NCBI GenBank assembly: GCA_020343555.1
Contig: CP070800.1
Location: 857,374-866,435, forward strand
Direction of reading: 5' to 3'
DNA length: 9,062 nucleotides
Origin: Dehalococcoidales bacterium
GTDB lineage: Bacteria; Chloroflexota; Dehalococcoidia; Dehalococcoidales; UBA2162
A program made the position numbers and the translations under genes. This document shows, piece after piece, positions 1 to 6,205 of the stretch (position 1 is the stretch's first letter; the number at the start of each line of letters is the position of its first letter). The notes beneath the pieces are model-generated. The model did not search any database. It was not told where the DNA came from and saw only the letters and a program-made list of their open reading frames with translations.

Positions 1-349
1 CAACCTTGGCGATGCTGTCCTTGACGTATATCTTCAGGGGCACCAGTGTCAGACCTTTTTCGGCAAGTTTACTTACTAACCCGGCGATCTCTTTCCGATG
101 CAGCAGCAGCTTCCTCGGCCTGGTAGGTTCATGACTCATATAGCTGGCATTGTCATACCTGGCAATATGGGCATTTAAAAGCCACAGTTCGCCCTTTTCC
201 GGCCTGACATAGGCATCGGATAAACTCGTCTTGCCGGCACGGATCGATTTTATCTCGGTGCCGGTAAGTACTATTCCCGCTTCCATACTCTCCAGGATAT
301 GGTAGTTATGGAAAGCTTTCCTGTTGGTTGCTATTGTCTTGATCGCCAT
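1..349 (-). CDS. smpB: SsrA-binding protein SmpB (C-terminus beyond window)
   Basis: SmpB binds tmRNA (SsrA) and delivers it to stalled ribosomes for trans-translation. The 116 visible residues begin MAIKTIATNRKAFHNY and carry the family hallmarks in order: AGIVLTGTEIKSIRAGK (about 24-40), a SLSDAYV segment, the PTRPRKLLLH stretch (about 76-85) and the LVPLKIYVKD strand near the cut. Bacterial SmpB is usually 150-160 residues, so roughly 40 C-terminal residues, including the basic tail that enters the mRNA channel, lie off the left edge. ATG at 347-349 is the chosen start; an in-frame GTG lies immediately before it (350-352). No Shine-Dalgarno is visible, and an extended -10 element ends only 7 nt upstream, so translation may be leaderless. 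The gene follows the aspS-tig-clpP operon on the same strand but is separated by a terminator and a repeat. Identification is secure. Confidence 0.95.
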   Translation of the reverse strand, partial: MAIKTIATNRKAFHNYHILESMEAGIVLTGTEIKSIRAGKTSLSDAYVRPEKGELWLLNAHIARYDNASYMSHEPTRPRKLLLHRKEIAGLVSKLAEKGLTLVPLKIYVKDSIAKV

Positions 350-356
350 CACTATA

Positions 357-365
357 ATTATATCA
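357..365 (-). promoter_or_regulatory. Extended -10 promoter of smpB
   Basis: Read on the minus strand, positions 365-357 spell TGATATAAT, a perfect extended -10 (TG-N-TATAAT). No good -35 is seen at 16-18 bp, which is normal for extended -10 promoters. Transcription would start about 7 nt downstream, at 349-350, which is the smpB ATG itself. The element is seen directly; its use as a promoter is inferred. Confidence 0.6.
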
Positions 366-492
366 CAGGTGTTTTTCAGAATAGATATAGTTGATCTGAG
401 ATCGATATCCGGCAGCAGGAAACACTCTGGTTTTATCACGGTCTTAATGGATTGATCCGAAAAAGAAGTACTACGTCGTTCCGAGCCCACCT

Positions 493-581
493 TGTCATTC
501 TGAGGGAGCTTGCGACCGAAGAATCCCGTCTGATCCGGAAAGGAGATCCTTCGCCCTGATTACATAAGGCTCAGGATGACA
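493..581. repeat. Imperfect palindromic intergenic repeat (REP/MITE-like)
   Basis: The outer arms TGTCATTCTGAG (493-504) and CTCAGGATGACA (570-581) are inverted copies with one mismatch that becomes G:U in RNA. An inner pair, CGAAGAATCCCG (517-528) and GGAGATCCTTCG (542-553), is also an imperfect inverted repeat. The whole 89 bp can fold into a long hairpin on either strand. The core words (GTCATTCTGAG, GAAGAATC, GATCCTTCG, CTCAGGATGAC) resemble a family of dispersed intergenic palindromes found in many bacterial genomes. Only one copy is in this window, so repetition in the genome is inferred. It lies between the clpP terminator and smpB. No coding potential was seen around it from 366 to 680. 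Confidence 0.6.
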
Positions 582-681
582 TCTTTTCGTTTTCGGGCAA
601 CCTGTCGTATTAACACGTAAAAAATACATTACGAAACTCGGTGTCTACAGGCGAGATTCGGCAATCTGTATAAATAATCAA

Positions 682-713
682 TAAAAGGGGATCGTATGCT
701 AATACAATCCCCC
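682..713 (-). terminator. Intrinsic terminator of the aspS-tig-clpP operon
   Basis: GGGGAT (687-692) pairs with ATCCCC (707-712). One C/A mismatch follows, then GTAT (694-697) pairs with ATAC (702-705) around a GCTA loop. Read on the minus strand, the hairpin is followed at once by TTTTAT, so it has the polarity needed to terminate transcription coming out of clpP, whose stop is about 57 nt upstream. Confidence 0.8.
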
Positions 714-748
714 TCATCCTCTCTTTACCGAAGAGAATTTATAAATAT

Positions 749-760
749 TTACCCGGGTAA
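749..760. repeat. 12-bp perfect palindrome TTACCCGGGTAA
   Basis: A perfect 12-bp palindrome lies just downstream of the clpP stop codon, before the operon terminator. It has no loop and no T tract, so it is not a terminator itself. It could be a protein-binding site or part of the mRNA 3' end structure, or chance. Confidence 0.4.
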
Positions 761-769
761 TGGATCTAT

Positions 770-1414
770 TTATTTCTTTTCAATTGTTTCGAGTTTTTCC
801 AGTACTTCATCAACGATACCGTATTCCGCTGCCTGGTTTGCATCGAGGTAATAATCGCGATCGGTATCCTGTGTGATCTTCTCCAGGTTCTGTCCGGTAT
901 GCTTTACCAGTATGTCCTTGAGTCTATCGTTCAAACGTGTGATTTCACGGGCGGCAATCTGGATATCGGAGGCCTGTCCCTGAGCGCCGCTTAGAGCCTG
1001 GTGCATATGTATGGTGGAGTTCGGTAGAGCATAACGCTTTCCCTTTGCTCCGGCAGCAAGAAGAACCGTTGCCATACTGGCAGCCATTCCCACGCAAATC
1101 GTTGAGACATCAGGACGGATGAACTGCATCGTATCGTAGATAGCCATCCCCGCATGGATCGAGCCGCCGGGACTCTGTATGTACATGCTTATATCCTTGT
1201 CCGGATCCTCCCGCTCAAGGTAAAGAAGCTGGGCGATCAGTGCGTTCGCTACCGGATCGGTTATCGGCGTGAAAAGCATAATGATACGTTCTTTGAGCAA
1301 CAGGGAATAGATGTCCCAGTACCTGTCACCCCTCGGGCCACTCTCAAGTACTCCGGGTATCACATTCATCGGATTTAAGCTATCAGGTTTGTAAGTCATC
1401 GGATCGAAGTTCAT
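770..1414 (-). CDS. clpP: ATP-dependent Clp protease proteolytic subunit ClpP
   Basis: ClpP is the cytoplasmic serine peptidase that forms a double heptameric barrel and degrades proteins unfolded by ClpX, ClpA or ClpC. The 214-residue product has the full fold: SRLLKERII-like segment at 37-46 ([10 protein letters not shown]), [20 protein letters not shown] (80-99), the catalytic Ser113 in GMAASM, His138 in HMHQ and Asp187 in DTDRDYYL. The N-terminus is about 15 residues longer than many ClpPs, and Met16 would give a conventional start. The first ATG is preferred because it has a very strong GGAGGAGGAG Shine-Dalgarno and overlaps the tig stop codon by 4 bp (ATGA), whereas Met16 has none. The extra residues could be a short propeptide, as ClpP is often processed. 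No clpX follows here, unlike many tig-clpP-clpX loci. Confidence 0.97.
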   Translation of the reverse strand: MNFDPMTYKPDSLNPMNVIPGVLESGPRGDRYWDIYSLLLKERIIMLFTPITDPVANALIAQLLYLEREDPDKDISMYIQSPGGSIHAGMAIYDTMQFIRPDVSTICVGMAASMATVLLAAGAKGKRYALPNSTIHMHQALSGAQGQASDIQIAAREITRLNDRLKDILVKHTGQNLEKITQDTDRDYYLDANQAAEYGIVDEVLEKLETIEKK

Positions 1415-2745
1415 TTCTCCTCCTCCTTTTTCTTTTTCCTTGTTCCGGTTGTTTTCTTTTTCTTTTCGGGTTTAGCCACCGCCGTATATTCCGTCAGTTT
1501 CTCCATTGTCTTACGGGTCATCATATTCTGGCCAATCGAATCCCGTATCTGCGGATCGCTAAAGAATTTCTTCAGTTCCTCTTTTTTATCAGTAGAATCT
1601 TTTACCATATTCTCGATCTCTTCATCTAATTCTTCATCACTGACCTCGATCTCCTCAACCTCAGCAACTTTACTCAAGACCAGGGAATGAACGATCCTGT
1701 GTTCGGCCGATGGTCTCAGGTCCTCGCGTATTTCTTCCTCGGTCTTGCCCACTGTCGCAAGGTAGTCCTCGAGTGACTGGCTGCTTCTCTGAAACTGCTG
1801 GTCGAGAATACGGTTGATCTCGGATTCCACGAGTACAGGTGGGTACTCAACCTTAGATAGATCGGCAATGCCGTGAATTATCTCTTCTTCGAAATTCATG
1901 GTTGCCTGTTGTTCAGCGCGTTCTTTCATATCGGATTCCGCCTTCTCGCGGAGAACGGACATTGTCTCGTATTCCGCGCCTACTGTCCTGGCGAATTCAT
2001 CGGAAACCTCGGGTAATACTTCCTTTTTTATCTCTATCGCATTGATCTTGAAATTCACCTTGTTTCCAGCCAGTTCTTCATCCCCGTAATCCTCGGGATA
2101 TTCAAGTTCGAATTCCTTCTCGTCGCCCGGATTCATCCCTACGAGTTGTTCCGCGAATCCCAGGACGGGGAAGGTCTGTCCGGCTACCACCTGGTACTGG
2201 GCACCCTTCTGTTCGATAACGTTGTTTTCACCCATCGTGCCGACGATATCCATAATTAAAAGGTCATCGAACTCAACGGCTCGACCCTCTACCGGCTCCC
2301 ACGTTGCGTGCTGGTGGCGTAGTTGCTCGATAACCTCGTCAACCTTCTCTTTGGTAACCTCTATGGTTTCCTTTTCCACCTTCAGGCTTTTGTAGTCACC
2401 CAGTTCAACCGTCGGTTTCAGGGGAACAGTCGCCTTCATAATCAGCGGCTCCATCTGTTCAATCTCGATCTGCGGCTGAGCGATAGCCTCGATATTCTGC
2501 TCCTCGACTGCCCTGGCATACACCGTAGGGATAAGATCATTGAGAGCTTCTTCCATCAGGTATTCCTTACCCAGATACCGTTCGAATATATCTCTCGGTG
2601 CTTTCCCCTTGCGGAAACCGGGAATCCTGGCTTTCTTATTAAGCCGTTTGAAAGCAACCTGCATGGACTCTTCTACCTCTTCCGGCTCCATTTCAATAGT
2701 CAGGAACACCTGACTATTTTCAGTCTTGTCGTTGGTTATCTTCAT
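1411..2745 (-). CDS. tig: Trigger factor, ribosome-bound chaperone
   Basis: Trigger factor docks at the ribosomal exit tunnel and shields nascent chains. The 444 residues show the three expected parts: an N-terminal ribosome-binding domain with the signature GFRKGKAP (43-50, matching the Phe-Arg-Lys docking motif of the family), an FKBP-type peptidyl-prolyl isomerase domain at about 150-245, and a helical C-terminal chaperone domain to about 420. The last ~20 residues form a charged tail, with KKKK, RKKKK and EEE runs, longer and more lysine-rich than usual. The codons for the final Glu/Lys residues double as the clpP Shine-Dalgarno. The start ATG overlaps the aspS stop (ATGA) and has GGAGGAAGG upstream, so the three genes are translationally coupled. 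Identification is secure. Confidence 0.96.
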   Translation of the reverse strand: MKITNDKTENSQVFLTIEMEPEEVEESMQVAFKRLNKKARIPGFRKGKAPRDIFERYLGKEYLMEEALNDLIPTVYARAVEEQNIEAIAQPQIEIEQMEPLIMKATVPLKPTVELGDYKSLKVEKETIEVTKEKVDEVIEQLRHQHATWEPVEGRAVEFDDLLIMDIVGTMGENNVIEQKGAQYQVVAGQTFPVLGFAEQLVGMNPGDEKEFELEYPEDYGDEELAGNKVNFKINAIEIKKEVLPEVSDEFARTVGAEYETMSVLREKAESDMKERAEQQATMNFEEEIIHGIADLSKVEYPPVLVESEINRILDQQFQRSSQSLEDYLATVGKTEEEIREDLRPSAEHRIVHSLVLSKVAEVEEIEVSDEELDEEIENMVKDSTDKKEELKKFFSDPQIRDSIGQNMMTRKTMEKLTEYTAVAKPEKKKKTTGTRKKKKEEEK

Positions 2746-4538
2746 CCTTCCTCCAGAAGTTTTAAATGCAGTTCGGTCAATTGTTCATCAGAAACTGGTG
2801 ATGGAGCGCCCAGGGTAAGGTCCATAGCAGCCTGGTTCTTGGGAAAAGCCATTACTTCTCTGATATTTTCCTCTCCTGCCAGAAGCATCACCAGGCGATC
2901 GATTCCCGGGGCAATACCCCCATGCGGAGGAGCTCCATACTCGAATGCGTCAAGCAGGTGTCCGAAACGTGCTCTTATCTCTTCATCCTTATATCCCAGT
3001 ATATTAAAAACCTTGTTCTGAATTTCACGTTGATGGATCCTGATGCTGCCGCTGGCCAGCTCATAGCCATTGCATATCAGGTCATATTGCTTGCCTGTCA
3101 CCTTCTCAGGTGCAGTATCCAGATAAGGTATATCTTCATCTTTCGGTGCGCTGAATGGATTATGAAGCGAGTCCCACCTGCCCTGCTTCTCATCATACTC
3201 GAACAGCGGAAAATCAACGATAAAGGCGAATGCCAATTCATTCTCCGGTATCAGGTTCAGCCGCTTTCCCATTTCATTCCGGAGAGAATCCAGTACCATG
3301 TTTACCATCTTGATGTCGCCGGCTGCGATAAGCATCAGGTCACCGGGTCCGGCACCCATTCGTTGGGCTATCGACTTTACCTGTTCGACAGTTATGTATT
3401 TTGATGCTACCGACTTAACGTTTTCGATTGTTATGTCATCTAAACTTCCAGCGGCTGAGTCGAGGGCGATCGTCAGGATTCCGGCAGCCCCGAGTGTCCT
3501 GACCAGCTTGTTCAATTCCTCAAGCTGGCTCCGTGAATAGTCAGCACAGCCCGAAGCGTAGATTCCCTTTACCTTACCGCCTTCCGAGACAGCCCTGCTG
3601 AATACACCGAATTCAGTTTCCGCTGCAATATCTGACAGATCGGCCAGTTCCATACCGAACCGAAGATCAGGCTTGTCCGAACCGAATCGTTCCATAACAT
3701 CGACACATGACAAACGGGGGAACGGTTTCAGTAATTGAAATTCAGGTTTCAATTTCTCGATCATGGAGGTATATAATTCTTCGATGAGGTTAAAAATATC
3801 TTCCTCTTCGACGAAACTTATCTCTATATCAAGCTGCGTATGTTCCGGCTGGCGATCAGCGCGATTATCCTCGTCACGGAAACACTTAGCTATCTGGTAG
3901 TATTTCTCCACGCCAGCCACCATTAAAATCTGTTTTATCATCTGCGGCGACTGAGGTAAGGCGTAGAATTCACCTGGATGGATACGACTAGGCACAAGGT
4001 AATCCCTTGCTCCTTCAGGCGTACTCTTTATAAGTATCGGTGTTTCCACCTCGATAAATCCCCGTTCATCCAGGAATTCACGCATATACTTGATAACCTT
4101 GTGCCTAAGCACTAGGTTATCCCGCATCCTTTCTCGACGAATGTCGAGGTAACGATACTTGAGTCTTACATTTTCATCGACCTCTACGTCCTCGTTGATA
4201 TAGAACGGCGGTGTCAGAGACGGATTCAGTATTTTCGTCTCCTCGGCAATAATCTCGATCTCACCGGTCGGCAGTTTCAGATTTTCGGTCCCCTCGGGTC
4301 TCAGAGAAACCTCGCCGGTAACACTGACCACGTACTCGTTCCTCATCTCACTGGCTATCCGGTGGCATTCTTCGGCCAGTTCCGGGTTATACACCACCTG
4401 GACTATTCCCTCGCGGTCGCGTAGATCGATAAAAGTCAGACCGCCGTGATCGCGGCGCCGGTGTACCCAGCCGGCAAGTGTTACCTTATTGCCGACATGA
4501 TTCCTGTTCAGTTCTCCACAATTATGACTCTTAAGCAA
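2742..4538 (-). CDS. aspS: Aspartyl-tRNA synthetase (probably non-discriminating, AspRS/AsnRS type)
   Basis: Class II synthetase that charges tRNA-Asp in the cytoplasm. The 598-residue product has an OB-fold anticodon-binding domain (about 1-105), motif 1 (FIEVETPIL, 161-169), motif 2 (CFRDEDNRADRQPEHTQLD, about 219-237), the bacterial GAD insertion (about 290-420) and motif 3 (GGIAPGIDRLVMLLAG, 540-555, with Arg548). The start is TTG at 4536-4538: it has GGAG 8 nt upstream and gives the family-typical beginning LKSHNCGEL. His31 in RRRDHGG and Gly83 match residues linked in Pseudomonas AspRS to relaxed tRNA recognition. The enzyme may therefore also make Asp-tRNA-Asn for amidation by GatCAB; this is inference. 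First gene of the operon with tig and clpP. Confidence 0.96.
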   Translation of the reverse strand: MLKSHNCGELNRNHVGNKVTLAGWVHRRRDHGGLTFIDLRDREGIVQVVYNPELAEECHRIASEMRNEYVVSVTGEVSLRPEGTENLKLPTGEIEIIAEETKILNPSLTPPFYINEDVEVDENVRLKYRYLDIRRERMRDNLVLRHKVIKYMREFLDERGFIEVETPILIKSTPEGARDYLVPSRIHPGEFYALPQSPQMIKQILMVAGVEKYYQIAKCFRDEDNRADRQPEHTQLDIEISFVEEEDIFNLIEELYTSMIEKLKPEFQLLKPFPRLSCVDVMERFGSDKPDLRFGMELADLSDIAAETEFGVFSRAVSEGGKVKGIYASGCADYSRSQLEELNKLVRTLGAAGILTIALDSAAGSLDDITIENVKSVASKYITVEQVKSIAQRMGAGPGDLMLIAAGDIKMVNMVLDSLRNEMGKRLNLIPENELAFAFIVDFPLFEYDEKQGRWDSLHNPFSAPKDEDIPYLDTAPEKVTGKQYDLICNGYELASGSIRIHQREIQNKVFNILGYKDEEIRARFGHLLDAFEYGAPPHGGIAPGIDRLVMLLAGEENIREVMAFPKNQAAMDLTLGAPSPVSDEQLTELHLKLLEEG

Positions 4539-4578
4539 ATGAAATTCTCCGGAAAAAATGTGAGGAATCCCTATAGCG

Positions 4579-4608
4579 ATTATATCTTATGTACAGCCCG
4601 TTCAGCAA
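4579..4608 (-). promoter_or_regulatory. Promoter of the aspS-tig-clpP operon
   Basis: On the minus strand a perfect -10 TATAAT lies at 4584-4579. TTGCTG at 4608-4603 is a partial -35 with an 18-bp spacer. Start of transcription would be near 4572, giving an RNA leader of about 34 nt before the TTG start of aspS. It is divergent from the plus-strand promoter at 4634, with only 25 bp between the two -35 elements, so a bound regulator could affect both blocks. Confidence 0.55.
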
Positions 4609-4633
4609 CACGTCGAGCCTGAAATGGTTTAAT

Positions 4634-4662
4634 TTGACACTTCATTACCGATACTATACAAT
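4634..4662 (+). promoter_or_regulatory. Sigma70-type promoter P1 of the homocysteine operon
   Basis: TTGACA (4634-4639), a 17-bp spacer and TACAAT (4657-4662) make a near-consensus housekeeping promoter. The predicted start is about 4669, placing the leader-peptide gene and terminator at 4705-4860 in the 5' leader of the transcript. Confidence 0.8.
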
Positions 4663-4704
4663 CAAACTAACCTGATTAAGGCATTTATCAACTGGAGGTT
4701 ATCA

Positions 4705-4800
4705 GTGCCGAACTGGAAAGGTGAGTCTGGTCACACGATAGGGACATTTCATATGATGATGCCCCGGGCTTGGCATGCCGCCAGTTCGGGGACCATGTAA
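4705..4800 (+). CDS. Met-rich leader peptide of the homocysteine operon attenuator
   Basis: A 31-codon ORF begins at GTG 4705 and stops at TAA 4798-4800. It has an excellent Shine-Dalgarno, GGAGG at 4694-4698, six nucleotides upstream. The peptide starts MPNWKGESGH and contains HMMMP, with Met codons 17, 18 and 19 in a row (4753-4761), and a fourth Met as its last residue. It has no membrane segment or recognisable domain. Placement between a strong promoter and an intrinsic terminator, ahead of genes for making homocysteine (the methionine precursor), matches the layout of classical amino-acid attenuators such as trpL, hisL or thrL, whose peptides are rich in the regulated amino acid. The peptide itself probably has no function beyond sensing Met-tRNA supply. 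Alternative: a chance ORF within a structured RNA. Confidence 0.72.
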   Translation: MPNWKGESGHTIGTFHMMMPRAWHAASSGTM

Positions 4801-4827
4801 ACTCCAGTCCCGAACAGCCAGAAAGCC

Positions 4828-4860
4828 AAGCTCGGAAGCGTGTTGTTTCCGGGCTTTTTT
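4828..4860 (+). terminator. Intrinsic terminator inside the leader (attenuator)
   Basis: AAGCTCGGAAGC (4828-4839) pairs with GTTTCCGGGCTT (4845-4856) over 12 bp with two wobble pairs and a 5-nt loop GTGTT. The T tract runs 4855-4860. It sits 60 nt before the DUF39 start codon and after promoter P1, so it would stop transcription before the structural genes unless the antiterminator forms. Confidence 0.85.
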
Positions 4861-4875
4861 ATTTGTGAAAATCCA

Positions 4876-4904
4876 TTGACACTTCGAATAACAGTAACTA
4901 CTAT
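4876..4904 (+). promoter_or_regulatory. Possible second promoter P2 after the attenuator
   Basis: TTGACA (4876-4881), a 17-bp spacer and TACTAT (4899-4904). The first ten bases, TTGACACTTC, are identical to those of P1 and the spacing is the same. The start would fall near 4911, within the Shine-Dalgarno GGAGG (4910-4914), so its transcript would be almost leaderless. It could give basal expression that bypasses the attenuator, or TTGACACTTC could be a shared regulator site. Confidence 0.4.
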
Positions 4905-4919
4905 CAAGTGGAGGTAAAA

Positions 4920-6137
4920 ATGGCAAAAACCATTGAAGAGATAAACGAGAAAATAAAAACAGGTAAAGCGGTGGTGTTCACCGCTGAGGAAATAATCGAC
5001 TACGCGAAAGAGAACGGGATAAAGAAATCAGCCCGGGACGTGGATGTAGTCACCACCGGTACTTTTAGCGCCATGTGTTCATCCAGCGCCTACCTTAACA
5101 TCGGGCATGCAAGCCCCCGTATAAAACTCGGCGGCGGCAGAACGTACCTGAATGATGTCCCCGCTTATACAGGAGTGGCGGCGGTCGACCTGATAATCGG
5201 CGCTACCGCTATGCCCGACGACGATCCCAGGAATAGGATCCATCCCGGTGAGTTCAACTACGGCGGGGGTCACGTTATCGAAGAACTGGTAGCAGGGAAA
5301 GACGTCAGGCTGTCAGCAACTGCCTACGGTACCGACTGCTATCCACGCAGAAAGCTGGAAACATGGATAAATATCGATGACCTGAACGAAGCGGTGCTGT
5401 ACAACCTGAGGAATGCCTACCAGAACTATAATGTGGCGGTGAATCTATCCGACAAAACGATTTATACCTACATGGGGATGTTGAAATCAAACCTAGGTAA
5501 CGTAAACTATTGCAGCGCCGGCCGGTTATCTCCCCTTTTCAATGATCCGTATTATAAGACGATCGGAATCGGCACAAGGATATTCCTTGGCGGCGGAACT
5601 GGCTATGTCGCCTGGCAGGGCACCCAGCATAATCCTACTGTTCCGCGAAACGAGAAAGGCATACCGAAAGGCGGTGCCGGCACACTGGCTTTAATTGGCG
5701 ACCTTAAAGAAATGAATCCCAGGTGGTTGGTGGGTACAAGTATGCTCGGATACGGGCCGACTCTCAGTGTCGGTGTTGGTATTCCTATTCCGATCCTGTC
5801 GGAAGAGATTCTGGAGTATACCACAGTAGATGACGATGATTTGGTTGCCACAGTTATAGATTACTCATCTGCTTATCCCCAGCGAAAATCCGATACCGTG
5901 GCGGAAGTAACCTACGGGGAACTGAGAAGCGGACACGTGAAAATCCGTAACAAGAAGATTCCTACTGCTTCGCTGTCCAGTTATTCCCGCGCTGTAGAGG
6001 TTGCAACGGCTCTTAAAGACTGGATACAGAAAGGAGAATTCCTCCTGACATCACCGGTAGCACCGCTGCCGGGAGTTGAATCCGGATTATCCTTTAATTC
6101 GTTAAACGAACGTCCGGTGGAAGAAGAAATTCAATAA
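4920..6137 (+). CDS. DUF39/COG1900 homocysteine biosynthesis protein (L-aspartate semialdehyde sulfurtransferase)
   Basis: The 405-residue product belongs to the DUF39 (HcyBio) family. Its Methanosarcina member MA1821 is needed, with a NIL-ferredoxin, to make homocysteine from aspartate semialdehyde and sulfide, via enzyme persulfide chemistry. Visible family features are the glycine-rich stretches GHASPRIKLGGG (62-73), NYGGGHVIEELVAGK (113-127) and FLGGGTGYVAWQGTQHNP (222-239). Cysteines are few: Cys53 (AMCSSS), Cys140 (GTDCYPRR) and Cys198 (NYCSAG). Cys53 and Cys140 probably correspond to the two functionally important cysteines of MA1821. There is no C-terminal CBS pair, unlike some archaeal members. 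ATG 4920 is preferred over the upstream GTG 4908, which lies at the Shine-Dalgarno (GGAGG, 4910-4914). First structural gene of the operon, directly behind the attenuator. Confidence 0.9.
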   Translation: MAKTIEEINEKIKTGKAVVFTAEEIIDYAKENGIKKSARDVDVVTTGTFSAMCSSSAYLNIGHASPRIKLGGGRTYLNDVPAYTGVAAVDLIIGATAMPDDDPRNRIHPGEFNYGGGHVIEELVAGKDVRLSATAYGTDCYPRRKLETWINIDDLNEAVLYNLRNAYQNYNVAVNLSDKTIYTYMGMLKSNLGNVNYCSAGRLSPLFNDPYYKTIGIGTRIFLGGGTGYVAWQGTQHNPTVPRNEKGIPKGGAGTLALIGDLKEMNPRWLVGTSMLGYGPTLSVGVGIPIPILSEEILEYTTVDDDDLVATVIDYSSAYPQRKSDTVAEVTYGELRSGHVKIRNKKIPTASLSSYSRAVEVATALKDWIQKGEFLLTSPVAPLPGVESGLSFNSLNERPVEEEIQ

Positions 6138-6145
6138 ACTGATTA

Positions 6146-6176
6146 CCGGGTTGAGTTAGTACTTAATTCAACCCGG
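6146..6176 (+). repeat. Intercistronic hairpin between DUF39 and NIL-ferredoxin genes
   Basis: CCGGGTTGAG (6146-6155) pairs with TTCAACCCGG (6167-6176), ten pairs with one wobble, and the A/T-rich interior can add about four more pairs. No T tract follows on the plus strand, so it is unlikely to terminate efficiently. It may protect the 3' end of the DUF39 message or set the ratio between the two subunits. Confidence 0.6.
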
Positions 6177-6205
6177 ATTCATCCAAAATGAAAGGGGTAA
6201 AAGTA

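Larger units (their letters stand above)
4669..4860 (+). promoter_or_regulatory. Putative methionine attenuator leader RNA
   Basis: This leader of about 190 nt contains a translatable Met-rich peptide and competing RNA helices. Helices seen: 4708-4716 with 4781-4789 (9 bp, CCGAACTGG/CCAGTTCGG); 4691-4697 with 4802-4808 (7 bp); 4784-4793 with 4807-4815 (9 bp, one bulge); 4759-4763 with 4772-4776 (5-bp hairpin). A candidate antiterminator pairs 4764-4774 with 4825-4835 (11 bp, one G:U). It takes up the 5' arm of the terminator, so the two cannot coexist. The antiterminator strand starts only 3 nt after the third Met codon. A ribosome stalled on the first Met codon would leave most of that strand free, which predicts read-through when Met-tRNA is scarce. 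The direction of control is inferred. No known riboswitch or T-box core was recognised. Confidence 0.7.

Noticed and set aside
749..760. TTACCCGGGTAA palindrome as a terminator
   Set aside because: It has no loop and no T tract on either strand; the better terminator for clpP is at 682-713.
2323..3021. Long plus-strand ORF (232 codons) antisense to tig and aspS
   Set aside because: Both genes on the other strand are unmistakable with intact motifs; the plus-strand translation is low-complexity and resembles no family.
4669..4860. The leader as a T-box, SAM, SAH or cobalamin riboswitch
   Set aside because: The T-box core (GGTGGNACCGCG), the SAM-I core and the SAH core are absent, and the cobalamin-like words (GGAAAGGTGA, AGCCAGAAAG) are not in the right order or completeness. 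The Met-rich ORF explains the layout better, although an unknown aptamer cannot be excluded.
4908..4919. GTG 4908 as start of the DUF39 protein
   Set aside because: The GTG overlaps the Shine-Dalgarno used by ATG 4920; starting there would add only four residues and leave no ribosome-binding site.
4702..4926. Minus-strand ORF of 74 codons across the leader region
   Set aside because: It runs antisense through the attenuator terminator, has no Shine-Dalgarno support and resembles no family; it mirrors the leader sequence.
6188..6205. ATG 6188 as start of the NIL-ferredoxin
   Set aside because: No Shine-Dalgarno precedes it, while AAGGGG lies within this stretch at the right distance for ATG 6206.
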